Assembly (NCBI RefSeq): GCF_032854445.1 | Contig: NC_088301.1 | Coordinates: 2,234,001-2,298,000, forward strand | Reading direction: 5' to 3' | DNA from: Liolophura sinensis | Taxonomy: Eukaryota > Mollusca > Polyplacophora > Chitonida > Chitonidae | DNA: 64,000 nt | Part shown: in pieces, positions 11,614 to 22,664 of the stretch | How positions within the stretch are numbered: the first letter of the stretch is position 1 | How the letters are laid out: each line of letters starts with the position of its first letter | Program-made: the position numbers and the translations under genes | Notes under the pieces: model-generated | Databases searched by the model: none | What the model was told of the DNA's origin: nothing | The model's input: only the letters and a program-made list of their open reading frames with translations

Positions 11614-12223
11614 AAATATATCAAACGAGTTCATCCCACGTGTTCCCCACCCACAACGGAGTGCCAACAAGGGCGATGCCTGAACCTGGGGATACCCACC
11701 AAGAAACGCACCAAGGACTTCACGTGAGGTACGCTCAAATAGATGACCTTAATGAGCAAACGCTATTAAGTTAATAAGGTCACACATCAGACACATACTA
11801 CTCGACTGACCTATGAGCCACAGCCTCAAAACGTAGTCCCGCAAACGAAATTTCAGAAATAATAGATATTCTCTAAGAAGTGGTGTTATGGATAAATTTT
11901 GGGACCTCGCAGAGGCAAGACGTGACCTAGCCAATTGATTAGAGCGGGCCCATCCGAACTCTCGTTTTCTCCAAGTAAGGGGGCGAGGATCTGAGCAGAC
12001 CAAGACGCCCTCAGCTACCAGGATCCCGTCCTCGGAGATTACGGGTCGCAAACCACGGCAAACTGGTCGCTTCCCGGTTGTCTACCACAGAACCGAGAAG
12101 ATGTGAGCCTATTATATTCACCGGGCTCACACAGGAGAGCTCTAGGTCAGTCGTCTTTTAAGACAAGCTTGCCAAAAGGCCTGAGGTCCTATTCTTATCA
12201 CCCCTTAAACCCCACGGGGGTCA
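11614..12223 (-). promoter_or_regulatory. Type-1 5'UTR of copy A4, complete
   Basis: This is the full family A leader, from ORF1 to the CCCCCGTGGGGTTT terminus at about 12210-12223. It holds the CCCGGTTG/AACCG hairpin near 12064-12096 and the GTCGT..ACGAC stem near 12160. The flank beyond 12223 is not repeat-like and is the first host sequence in the window. Confidence 0.75.
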
Positions 12224-12709
12224 CCCGTCTAGGATGAATTCATGAATACTGTAATTAAGCTTGTCGTAACTGTTATCTGGCTTTTTTCCCTTTCCTCCGT
12301 TGTACACTTGCAAAGTGTGATCATGACAATTTTTCGCCACTAGAAAGTCACCGCACAGAAATATATTGGCGTGCAGCTGTAAAGATAAAAATCGTTGAGA
12401 GCAAACGGCAGTTTATCTTCCTACTGTGGGTCGACATTACATGGAGCTGTACGTTGCAAAATACAAATGAAATAAATTACATCATAAAAAGTAACATCAG
12501 AAAAGTGACGACAGCGTGATAGTTGGCAACGGTCCACACGTATTACCAGTGAAATCTGGCGTCTTGTGAATTTACCTTAATAAGAGTTTTATTCCAACAG
12601 TATATGAGTATGCTTAGAAAGACTAGGAACGCACATGCGCCTTAGCAAAACTGGGTAAAGAACTGCGCTCATGTTAGGTGCAAACTTTTAGACGTCTATA
12701 GTCTAAAAT
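12224..12709. other. Host non-coding sequence (intron or downstream of exon 2)
   Basis: No ORF or family repeat was recognised here. It ends with the first SINE target duplication (12699-12709). A stretch at about 12490-12620 is a diverged match to 13660-13790 on the other side of host exon 2. Confidence 0.5.
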
Positions 12710-12911
12710 CGGTGGCTGTGAGTTAAAGTCCAGCTCATGCTTGCTTCCTCTCCGGCCGTACGTGGGAAGGTCTGCAGCAACCTGCGGATGGTCGTGGGTT
12801 TCCTCCCGTGCTCTGCCCGGTTTCCTCCCACCATAATGATGGCCGCCGTCGTATAAGTGAAATATTCTTGAATACGGCGTAAAACACTTATCAAATAAAT
12901 AAATAAATAAA
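12710..12911 (+). mobile_element. tRNA-derived SINE, 5'-truncated
   Basis: It starts at the box B region (CGGTGGCTGTGAG), runs through the GGTCGTGGGTTTCCTCCC body and CGGCGTAAAACAC, and ends in (AAAT)n. It is flanked by an 11-bp duplication with one mismatch: TAGTCTAAAAT at 12699-12709 and TAGTCTAGAAT at 12912-12922. The tail supplies the last residues of a read-through frame from host exon 2. Confidence 0.9.
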
Positions 12912-13024
12912 TAGTCTAGAATTTCTCAAAATGTTATGTTGCGCGTTGTCATGACATTTGACCATGCAAATGGGAAAGGTATTGGGGATGCTTTCTCCAA
13001 GAGCACATTTCAAAGTATACTTGC

Positions 13025-13474
13025 CTGTGACACCTACGATTTCGATTAAAATGAAAAAGGATACCATCGCTGCAAAATATGGGACTTGTGATGACCTCAG
13101 CCATCCGGACTCCATGGCATCTTTGTCCTTTAATATTTGTAAAAGCTCCTCTTGCGTTTTACATGTCCCATCCACGCAAACAAGGTCTCCATCACTTGCG
13201 TTATCTGCGGCCTTCCGCCAATCATCAATGGTTTTTGGAATATAAAGATATCTAGTATTGTTCTTGTCTACATACCAGTACCCTGTGCTGAAATAACCTC
13301 CAAAGTTTAATCGATATTTGTTGAAAACATAAGAAAACTCCTTAAAGTTCACAAGAATAAAATCGTCAATCGTCAGTTCCTCTGCTTCCTGAAGCTTAGT
13401 CGTGGTGGAAGTCACGTTTGTCGAAGTACTGTTCAACATCTCAACACTGAAGCTAGCCAGTTCATGACTGGTAA
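13025..13474 (-). CDS. Host gene exon 2: glycosylated ectodomain and membrane helix
   Basis: This 450-nt internal exon follows a strong acceptor (pyrimidine run, then TTGCAG at 13475-13480). It ends at ACAG|GCAAGT, a consensus GC-type donor, at 13025/13024. Joined to the exon at 33729-33765 it continues the frame exactly (G + TT = Val13) and gives residues 13-162. Visible features are N-glycosylation sequons at N27, N32, N84 and N104, a CVDGTC Cys pair (112, 117), an aromatic-rich region (GGYFSTGYWYVDKNN), and a hydrophobic helix at about 143-162 (PYFAAMVSFFILIEIVGV). I infer a secreted-pathway membrane glycoprotein whose cytoplasmic or further membrane part is encoded to the left. I do not recognise the family. 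If the donor is not used, the frame runs on into the SINE tail and stops at 12891. Confidence 0.7.
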
Positions 13475-13812
13475 CTGCAAGATAAAAAAATAGATAAAAG
13501 TTAATATATTAAGCAGGACAATACAACTTATAGACCGTTATTGATCTAAAACCATCATTCACCAAAGCTATGTAATCATGGATAAACAAAATCCAAGGAA
13601 AGAATATGATTAAAATTATATTCTGATTATTCTAATGATATACTTATAGATACATCAATATTTTACAAGAGCGTAAAACCAGAGCAGCGACAACAGTGTG
13701 ATAGCTGGCAAATCGGCACGTCACTAGTAAAATACAGCCTCTTTTCCGTTTACCTGGGGTATTTATGCATACGTATGTAAGTAGGCTGGTAAATCATTTA
13801 TCATTCAGACAG

Positions 13813-14632
13813 AATAAATGATTTATGGCTTAAAGTCACGTCGGCAATACTTCAGCCATATCGTGACGAGAACAAGTTGAAAACACAAGGCGGTAAATGA
13901 CATTAAAAATAAAACAAAAATGTTTGGACATGTGGCCTTCAAATATTTTAGTGGCCTTCAAATATTTTAGACCAACATCGCCAGGGATGCTGTCAAATTA
14001 TTCATATAGAGAGTTGACTGTGTAGAATCTTTGCCGAACATGAGTAAAGTCTACACAGGCAACCAGGATATGTGTGATGCCGTATTGAGCATCGCATCCA
14101 ACACACTCGGGAAGCACTGCTCCCATCCAGGATAAAATTGTATGTTAGACGAGAATGCCCAATACAGCACCCTATTAAAACTACTTGGTGTCTTTGATAC
14201 ATGCCACGAGTATAAAGAAATATAGCCAATGACAGGATGAATAGCATGGAGTTGATTACGGACCTGCAAATTCCATTCACCTTGCCGAAGGCGACGAATA
14301 TATTTAAGAATCAGTATACGTGATTTTAACTTCTGATATAGATTTATTTAGGGCCGTCTTTGCTGCCCTGCCCAACACTGTTTCCACGGATACCATTAAG
14401 GCTCGGTATCCAACAAAATATCATATGTTTACCTCTTTTAATTAGTTCCCTACGTAAGGTTAAAATTTCAAGTATCAATGGAATTTTTAATTTATTATAG
14501 TGTATTGCCAAAAGGTAAGACAGCGAGTCACTGCATATCATTACCTTCTGAGCACGCCTAGAAGAAACGTATGATAAGGCCAGGAGTATAGCCCTGGCCT
14601 CTACAGAGAAGATAGAAGATGAAGGTGGAAGA
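13813..14632 (-). mobile_element. Family A copy A5p: 3'UTR and RNase H fragment
   Basis: This minus-strand 3' end begins with an AATGATTT tail (13813) and the GGCAATACTTCAGCCATATCGTGA block, followed by a shortened 3'UTR. In it, GTGGCCTTCAAATATTTTAG is duplicated in tandem at 13931-13970. RNase H coding sequence follows (13980-14632), with the Cys-rich C-terminal region (CVGCDA-like). The frame is broken. It is cut at 14632 by the 3' tail of copy A5. Confidence 0.75.
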
Positions 14633-14940
14633 CGAAGGGAATGAATGATTATGGTTTAACGCCACATCGGCAATATTTCAGCCATATCGTGGCAAGAACA
14701 AGGTGGAAACACGAGGCGGTTGATGTTTCCAATATGGTAGTCAGAACATCAACAACGAAACATAGATCTTCGGACATGTTTAAAATCAGACCAGAAAAAC
14801 AAAAAAAAAACAGTTAAAACTCGAAAACCAGCATTTCTTAAAAATAGTATATCAACAAATCTTTATGCATATATATAAATTTTTATCTATAGATATTTGC
14901 GACAATTAAAATCTATACCTTACAATGGTCTCAACAAATT
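14633..14940 (-). mobile_element. Copy A5, 3'UTR with (AATG) tail
   Basis: The element 3' end reads, on the minus strand, GGCTGAAATATTGCCGATGTGG then CGTTAAACCATAATCATTCATTC. This 3'UTR recurs at 43232, 52478 and 61835 (minus) and at about 26730 and 52370 (plus). It defines the terminal sequence recognised during target-primed reverse transcription. Confidence 0.85.
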
Positions 14941-17900
14941 AATGACAGCATCGCCAGCGTTGCTGTCAAATAAATCATATATAGAGCTGACCGTATAGAA
15001 TCTCTGCCGAATATGGTCTACACAGCAGGCAGCGAAATTTGGCCTGCCGGCGAAACCCAGAAATCGGTTACGTCTTTTCCGCCTCGCCTAACCGATCATT
15101 CGGTTACGCCACGTATGTTTATCAACCCGATCGGTTACGCTAATTGTTTACGTGGTTTATGTTTCAGGCATCATTCTGGATCATTAATAAAAGTATTCAG
15201 CTCAATGTTATGTTTGTTTTTCTTTTCTATATCTAGCAGCTCATACTGTAAGGTTGGTGAACAAAAGAAAGAGAAATTTTACACTCACACGGTGTTTCAA
15301 CGTTGTGTGTTGCCTGGTTGGTACTTGACTCCTGTGGCACATTTTTACGTGAAATTCCGTTATACAGGCTTATATGTTTGCAATATGCCCAGTCCAACAT
15401 TAAGTACTTCCAGTAAGTGTCATTACGGTATTGGGGAGCGAGTTTGGTATCCCTGATTACTGATAATTAACGCAGTTTCCAACGCACGTGGTGTGAGTCT
15501 TACCACAGCGATATATATATATATATATATATACTCGCTACAGGGCCGGGAGAGACCTTGACGTCACAGGCCTATGCGTCACAGGCCTGTGCTCTAAATC
15601 AGAACGCAGCCGGTGAGGTCCCGTAAGGGTTCCATCAATCTGTACGGTAGACTCGGCTAATTTGGGCTCGAGTAGCAGTTAAACTACATGTACATGAAAA
15701 GGTAACCTTGTTTTATTTACTTGCGTGATCGTGAAAAGATAAGTCAAAATAAATAATTTGAGTATTATCTCAAAGCCTGTAAGGCATATATGAATGATTA
15801 CATTTCCATGTGACCAGCACAGGCAGCTGGCTGTGGCTGAAGTCGATGTTTCTATTTTTAGACGCGTTGCCATACTAACCGCGTTGTGATTATGAAAGCT
15901 GTTCAGTCCAGTTTAACTGTAGTTACCTAATGCACACTGACTCTAAGGACGTTCTCGTTGGACAGTTGGCCTAACCGATTTTCCGGTTAGCCAAATTGAA
16001 CCGCACGTAACCGTTGCGCGACCGACGGTTTCGTTCGCGCCAAATTTCGCTGCCTGCACAGACAACCAAGATTTCTTTATTGGGTATTGCCATATTGGGT
16101 ATTGCATCCAACACACTCGGGAGCACTGCTCCCCATCTAGTATGAAATTATTTGCCAGATGAGAATGCCCAATACGACACCTCGTTAAAACTACTTGGTC
16201 TCTACGAGATATTTGACAAGTATAGACATTCTAGCCAATAACAGGATGAATAGCATGCAGTTTAGTATAAACCTGCACTACCCATTCACCCTGCCAAAGG
16301 CAACGAATATATTCAAGAATATAAGACTTTATGTCAGTATACAGGATTTTAACCCGTGATAAGGTTTATACAGGACAAGTTTTGCTTCCCTGTCCATGTG
16401 ACTTGGTATTCAACAGAACGTAATATCTTCACCCCTTTTAATTAGTTTTCTGTTTTTGACTATTATCTCAAGTATCAATGGATTTTTAAATTTATTATTC
16501 TCAATTCCCAAAAGGCATAGTAGCGAGTCGCTGCATATCACTACCCTCTGGGCATGCTCAAAGCAAACATATGATAAGGCCAGGAGTATAGCCCTGGCCT
16601 CTGCAGAGCAGTAAATGTGAAAGGGGTTGACAAAGAAGTGACCCACTGTTCTAAGACACCCGCAACCGCAACCCTGCCCCATCATTTGACCCGTGAGTAG
16701 GTATAAATTTATAATCCATATAATCAACCTTGATTTAAGCAAAACTGTGCTGAATTATCAGAGGATTTGTATTTATTATATTTACGCAGATCAAATAGTA
16801 GAGTGGTAGAAGCCAGGGAGGAGACTCCGAAAAAGACACCAGAGCTATATCCTCTACCTTGAGGTTAGCATCCACGATACAGTCCCGTATACGAAAGACC
16901 AAACGAACGAATATTCCTAAGACATTTATTAAATTTATCTACATAACTTGTGTTAAAAAGGTGGTAGGCAGGGTTTGTTGAGATCCAACACTTTAATATT
17001 CGACATCCTTGTGGAACAGCAAATAATGAATCCATAGTCCAATTTGACCTCACCAGAGAACGATATCAATTCGGTAAATTTGATCGGTCAGCACCATAAT
17101 CGGTGCTAGACACGACCTTACTTATATCAAGAACCTTTGTACATTTAGGTTTAAGCAATTTTATATGAGGTATAAAAGATAGTTATCTATTGAATTTTAT
17201 ACCTAAAAATTTTGTTTCTCCAACAATATTAACCTGTTCACCACAAAAATGAAGCTCGGGGTCAAGATGAAGTTTCCGTTTGTTACAAAAATGCATACCG
17301 ACGGTTTTAGACGTTGAAAATCTAAAATCATTTTCAGTTGCCCATTACTTGATCTTATTGAGACAAAGCTGCAACTGACGTTCGATATTATTCATATTCT
17401 TAGCTCGGTAGCATATAAGGAAATCATCCACGTATAAAGAACCCTCTGTGCCAGATATTATATTTTTGCTGGGCTATTTATTTTTTCTGCTGAACAGAGT
17501 TGGTGATGGAATACTGCCCTGGGGTACACCCATTTCCTGTTCGCAAGAGTCAGAAAGAGTGGACCCAACCCGTGCTTTAAAGAGACGATCAGATAAAAAT
17601 TGAGATATAAATAAAGGTAAGCGACCTTTTAATCCCATATCCGCGAGGTCTTTTAAAATACCATATTTCCATCTGGTGTAGGCCTTAATATCGACACCAT
17701 CTGTTCTTTATTAACAAAACCATGATGAATCAAAGTTTTAAATGGAACAAGGTGATATAAAGTAGATTGACCTTAACGAAAACCACATTGAGTAATAGAA
17801 AAAACGCTTGTTGGTTTCAAGCAACCAAACAAGTCTATCGTTGATCATCCGTTCCATCGTCTTACAAACACAGCTGATAAGAGCTATGGGACAATAATTA

Positions 17901-19377
17901 TTCCGATCGGTATGATCCTTACCCAGTTTAGGAACCGGGATAATACACGCCTCCCTCGATGGTGGTGGAAAATTACCAGTTATCCAAATATCACTAAGCA
18001 ATCCAAGAAAGTCTCCAGTGGCTCAGGTGGTAAATGATACAAGCAGTATCGTGGACTTTTTTAAATGCAGTTTGACGATACGATTATACGATTATAATCT
18101 GCTTAATTTTAAGAAGAAAAGGGTAATTTAATGTTATCCTTCCGGTTTTTAATATGCTGGAATTCTGAAGTATAATTTTCAGAAGAAGATTTCTTGGAGA
18201 GTTATTTTATCTTTGTCACAGGTAATTTATCAGTTACATGGGATGGAGAGTTTGATATATTATCGCCATCCTTTGAATGCTGGACTTTTGCCCTTAAGTT
18301 TCTGAACCATGTTCCAGACTTGCGCATGGATGTTTTTGACGTAATGCCCGAAACAAAGTTCCGCCAACAAGATCGTCTCTCTGACTTGAGTAATCGACGA
18401 GCCTTGGCTCTAAAAATGTGAACCCGGTTTAAGTTATTATTATTCGGACATACATTAAAATCTGTCTCGGCCTTTGTGTGGTCTTTAATGGCTTACGACA
18501 GTCCTTATCATACCAGTTTACTCTTGGATTTGTCGAGGTTTTAGGGATAGTTCTATCGACAGCTCGTAAAACAAGCTCGTTCAATTTTAATATAGGATCA
18601 TTTGCTGCATTGAGAGTTTCTGGAGAGATATCAGCCTCACGGAACATCTCAAATGCGATCCAGTCTGTTTTATTGAATTTCCACCTAGCTACACGTTCTA
18701 CAGAATTAGAAGTGATATGCTCTAAGATTATAGGAAAGTGGTCACTACCACAAAGATCGTCATGCACATTCCTAAACAAATCAGGGAGAAGTGATGGATC
18801 TGTGATAGTAAGATTGATAGCAGAATAAGCGCCATTATCCGGATGTAAATAGGTATTAGAACTATCAATGAAATAACACAGTTTCTCCTTAGACATGAAG
18901 TCTTCTACTATCTTGCCCTTATTAGTTATGTTATTACTGCCCCATAGCGGGTTATAAGAATTAAAACCTCTCATTATTATACAAGGTTTTGGCAACTGTC
19001 CTATTAAATTATGTAACTGGAAAGCTGACATAGAAGTATTTGGAGATACATAAACTGAACATAATGTGGTTGTTTCAGCCAATGAAACACGGTCGGCCCA
19101 CAGCCTGAAGCTCTGTAACGAGAGAAACAGGACTGTGCATAATATTGTTATTTATGATGATCCAGAAGCCGCCTGCAGCTCGCTTTTGTTCGATACATTA
19201 GGTGGTATTAAGTGAATAGTTTTTCAGAGTTATTTCATCTCTGTCAGATGTCTTCAGGTGAGTTTCCTGAAGACAAAGGGCAATAGAATTTAATGATTCA
19301 AATAGCTTTGTTATTTCAATAAAATTTACCTACGGACTTCAACAATTGCATTGTATAATTTTGTCATTTATAGACAA
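14941..19377 (-). pseudogene. Family A copy A5, ORF2, broken by a DNA transposon
   Basis: A near full-length ORF2 remnant. From the 5' end: the endonuclease at about 18430-19370 has MRGFNSYN in place of GDFN (catalytic Asp changed to Gly), with SDHFPI kept near 18735. The RT fingers have a damaged NYRPIAL at about 17880-17905, and motif A is largely deleted near 17690. Motif B (GVPQGSI) is near 17515-17545, and an intact YVDD motif C is at about 17425. RNase H lies at about 16300-16740, with its C-terminal Cys/His part at 14941-15025 and 16057-16300, split by the transposon at 15026-16056. The start codon is lost. The few C-terminal ORF1 codons at 19378-19470 end at a head-to-head junction with copy A6. 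Confidence 0.8.
15026..16056. mobile_element. Non-autonomous DNA transposon, 18-bp TIRs, 5-bp TSD
   Basis: Perfect inverted ends CAGGCAGCGAAATTTGGC lie at 15026-15043 and 16039-16056. Both are flanked by CACAG (15021-15025 and 16057-16061). Removing the element and one CACAG restores the RNase H sequence of copy A5. Subterminal CGGTTACG or CCGGTTAG motifs recur several times at both ends (15060-15140 and 15968-16030), which is typical of transposase-binding arrays. A (TA)n tract sits at about 15511-15533. The 147-codon frame at 15013-15456 has no transposase features, so the element needs a partner in trans. Superfamily not assigned. Confidence 0.9.
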
Positions 19378-19470
19378 TTATAGAGGGCGACGCACAGGGG
19401 ATTTCTGTTTTGATGTTTTGACCGGGAACGACCCTTCCTTGGAGATCGGCTGGAAGATCTCCCTTGTGCT
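19378..19470 (-). pseudogene. Copy A5, C-terminal codons of ORF1
   Basis: This short remnant holds the basic, Ser/Pro-rich end of ORF1 (the DLPGA..SPRK..GR region), directly upstream of A5 ORF2. It stops abruptly at 19470, where plus-strand endonuclease sequence of copy A6 begins, so A5 is truncated on its 5' side. Confidence 0.6.
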
Positions 19471-20898
19471 TTAGGCTGTGACTGTTCGTGTTTCCGTGTC
19501 TGAGACAGTTACATTATGTTCGGTGTATACACCTCCAAACACTTCTTCGTCAAGCTTGTCAGTTATATAATCTAACAGAACAATTACCTGAATCGTTGAT
19601 AATAATGGGAGATTTTAATTCCCATAACCCCCTTTGGGGCAGTAATATCATAAATAATAAGGGCAAAATACTTGTACATTATCTAAGCAGGAATTGTGTT
19701 ATTTTAATGATGGTTTTAATACCTATTTACATCCGGGTAATGGCGCTTATTCTGCTATCGATCTCCCTATCACGGATCGATCACTTCTCCTTGATTTTTT
19801 ATTGGGAAGTGCATGACGATCTTTGTGGTAGTGATCATTTCCCCATGATCCTAGAACATATCACTTCTAATTCTTTTAGAACGTGTAGCTAGGTGGAAAT
19901 TGGATGAATTAGGTTGGATCGCATTTGAGATGTTCTGCGAGGCTGATGTCACTCCCAGACACATGCAGCAGATGATCCTATATTAAAATTTAATGAGCTT
20001 GTGTTACGAGCTGCCGATAAAACTATTCCTAAGACCTTGACAAGTCCAAAATCCAAAAGTAAATCCTGGGATGACAATGGGCGTTGTAAATATATCAAGG
20101 ACCGGAAAAAGGCTGACGCAGATTTAATCATTATCGTACTGATAATAAAGTAAACGATTTTCGTAGTTTGAGATCTAAAGCTCGTCGATTACTCAAGTCC
20201 AAGAGACGATCTTGTTGTCAGAACTGTGTTTAAGGCATTACGTCAAAAACTCCCATGCATAAGGTCTGGAACATGGTTCAGAAACGTAAGGGCAAAGCAA
20301 TAAAGCAAAACTCAAGCATTTATTTATTCATTTATTTGATTGGCGTTTTACGCCGTACTCAACAATATTTCACTTATACGACGGCGGCCAGCATTATGGT
20401 GGGTGGAAACCGGGCACAGCCCGGGTGAAACCCACGACCATCCGCAGGTTGCTTGCAGACCTTCCTACGCACGGCCGAAAGTCCAGCATTTAAAAGATGC
20501 AGATAATATATTAACCTCCCCATCGGATATAGCCAATAAATTAGCTGAGACAATTTCCAAGAAATCTTGTTCTGAGAATTACACTAAAGAATTCCAACAT
20601 ATTAAATACCTGAAGGAGAAAACTAAATTGCCCTTTTTCTCTAAGAATTAAGAAGTTTGTAATCGCCCTTTTAATATCGAGGAGCTTAAAACTGCATTAA
20701 AAAAGGCCCACGATACTGCCTGTGGTCCTGACATTGTATATTATAAGTTTCTGAACCATTTACCAGCTGAGCCACAGGTGACTCTCTTGAACTTCCTTAA
20801 TAATATTTGGGTAACGTATTTTTCCATTGTCATGGAGGGAGGCATGTATTTTCCCGGCCCCTAAACCGGGTAAGGATCATACTGATCCAAATAATTAC
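19471..20898 (+). pseudogene. Family A copy A6, ORF2 part 1 (endonuclease to RT fingers)
   Basis: Plus-strand ORF2, 5'-truncated inside the endonuclease. The catalytic MGDFNSHNPLWGS is intact near 19600-19640, and SDHFPM is present near 19830. The basic linker (RLLKSKRRS-like) is near 20180-20210. A SINE splits the linker at 20323-20484. The frame then passes DIANKLAETISKKS, HDTACG and a damaged PGKDHTDPNNY, where it ends at 20898 against the LTR element. Frameshifts are numerous. Confidence 0.8.
20323..20484 (-). mobile_element. tRNA-derived SINE, 5'-truncated, in copy A6
   Basis: The minus-strand SINE body and (AAAT)n tail are flanked by the 8-bp duplication AGCATTTA (20315-20322 and 20485-20492). 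Removing it restores the KVQHLKDGD-encoding sequence of ORF2. It is a young insertion relative to A6. Confidence 0.9.
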
Positions 20899-22664
20899 GG
20901 TGAATAACTGACTTGATTTGCGCCGATCAGGTGTTTTAACAACATAGTTAAGCTCACTCAGCTTTTTGTCAACAACATATGGACCAAAATATCTGACATC
21001 AAAGCATTTACCAGGTGCAGGTAACAATAGTAAAACTTTCTGACCAGGTTGAAATGACCGAACAACAGATTTCTCATCATATCTACGTTTCATATTCTTC
21101 TGAGTACACGCAAGATTGACTTTAGCCAATTCACATGCTCTGACAAGCTTAGCAGGAAAATCAGATACATAATCCAAAAGATTTACATTACTTGTTTCAT
21201 CCTTGAGAAACTGTTCCTTGTAAATTAACAAAGGTCCTCTCACAGTATGTCCAAATACTAAATCAAATGGACTGAAGCCCAATGATTCTTGTACTTACTC
21301 TCGAACAGCAAACATAAGAAATGGAATACCTTCATCCCAGTCTTTCTCTGTATCATAACAATAAGTCTTAATCATGTTCTTTAATGTTTTGTGAAATCTT
21401 TCAATTGCACATTGACTTTCTGAGTGGTAGGCAGACGACTTGTATTGTTTAATGCCTAACTGGTACATAACTTGCTGAAAAATACCAGACATAAAGTTTG
21501 AACCTTGATCAGACTGTATGGATTTGGGTAAACCAAACAGAGTAAAAAACTTTCTTAAAGCTTTGACAACAGACTTGGTGTTTATATTCCTTAAAGGAAC
21601 AGCTTCGGGAAATCTGGTTGCTATACACATAATAGTTAACACATACTGATTCCCAGACTTCGTCTTAGGCAGAGGGCCTACACAATCAATCAATATTTTG
21701 CTGAATGGCTCTTGAAAAGCTGATACAGGCTCTAATGGTGCCTTAGGAATAGTCTGATTAGGCTTACCCACTACCTGGCATGTATGACATGATTTACAAA
21801 ACTGGGTTACATCTCCCTTTAATCCTGGCCAAAAGAAGTGGTTCAGTATCCTGTAGTAGGTCTTGTTAACACCCAAGTTACCAGCTAATGGCATTTCATA
21901 TGCCATACGTAAAATTTCAGTTCGGTATGCCTTAGGTACAACAATCTGATGTTTAACAGTCCAGTCAACATCAAGTGATCTCCATTTACGCATAAGTATA
22001 TCAGACTTGACATAATAACACACAGGTTCAGATGAAATAACACAATCATCGAGAGCTCTGTCAAACAAACATGAAATTTCCGGGTCTTTATGCTGTTCAG
22101 TTACAAGCTGATGTTTAGAAACATGTGATATGTCACTGGGTGTACAATGGTCTGATTCATCATTATTAATGCAGTCGCCTTGAGTAAACATTTGTGTAAG
22201 AAATGTATCTTGTAAGTCCGGTACTGTGTTTTTGCCGTTTTCAGAAAGTTTGTTTGACATAGACGTCGTTACAGCACAAGAGGGATACACATCTGGAATT
22301 TCTTTCTCAACAGGATCAACAGTTTGATTTAAACAAGGTTTATCAGTCACAATAGGATTAACCATTACTTTGTCACCAGCAAGATCATTGCCAAGTAGTA
22401 GATGAATTCCCTTAAAAGGCAAAGTAGGCCTAATGCCGACAGTAACAGGACCCGAAATAATATCTGATGACAAGTAAGCTTTGTGAAGAGGCACAGATTC
22501 AAATTCAGCAGAGCTTACACCTCTAATTAATACATTTGATCCAGAATATGACTCATCAGAAAATGGCAAAACATCTTGTAACAATAAAGATTGAGAAGCT
22601 CCAGTATCTCTTAATACCCTGATCTTTGTATCACATGTCACTTTTAAGTGAGACTTTACCGTCA
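20899..22664 (-). pseudogene. Gmr1-like Ty3/gypsy pol: protease then integrase
   Basis: This is a nearly intact pol segment. One open run of 461 codons (22680-21295) holds an aspartic protease signature (RDTGASQSLL, 22600-22630). It then has the integrase zinc domain (LAGNLGVNKTYYRILNHFFW followed by CKSCHTC, 21760-21900) and the integrase catalytic core with D (LIDCVGPLP), D (SDQGSNF) and E (AIERFHKTLK). One TAA at 21297-21295 interrupts the frame. It reopens to 20899 with FGHTVRGPL and a C-terminal integrase region. No RT or RNase H lies between protease and integrase. Such PR-IN-first order is known for Gmr1-like Ty3/gypsy elements, in which RT-RH follow integrase. Those domains are deleted here at 20899. 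Confidence 0.85.

Noticed and set aside
12958-13245. 95-codon plus-strand ORF
   Set aside because: It is antisense to host exon 2, which has splice signals, sequons and a membrane helix. The plus frame has no features.
15013-15456. 147-codon ORF as a possible transposase
   Set aside because: It begins outside the left TIR and lacks any DDE-like or zinc motif, so it is incidental to a non-autonomous element.
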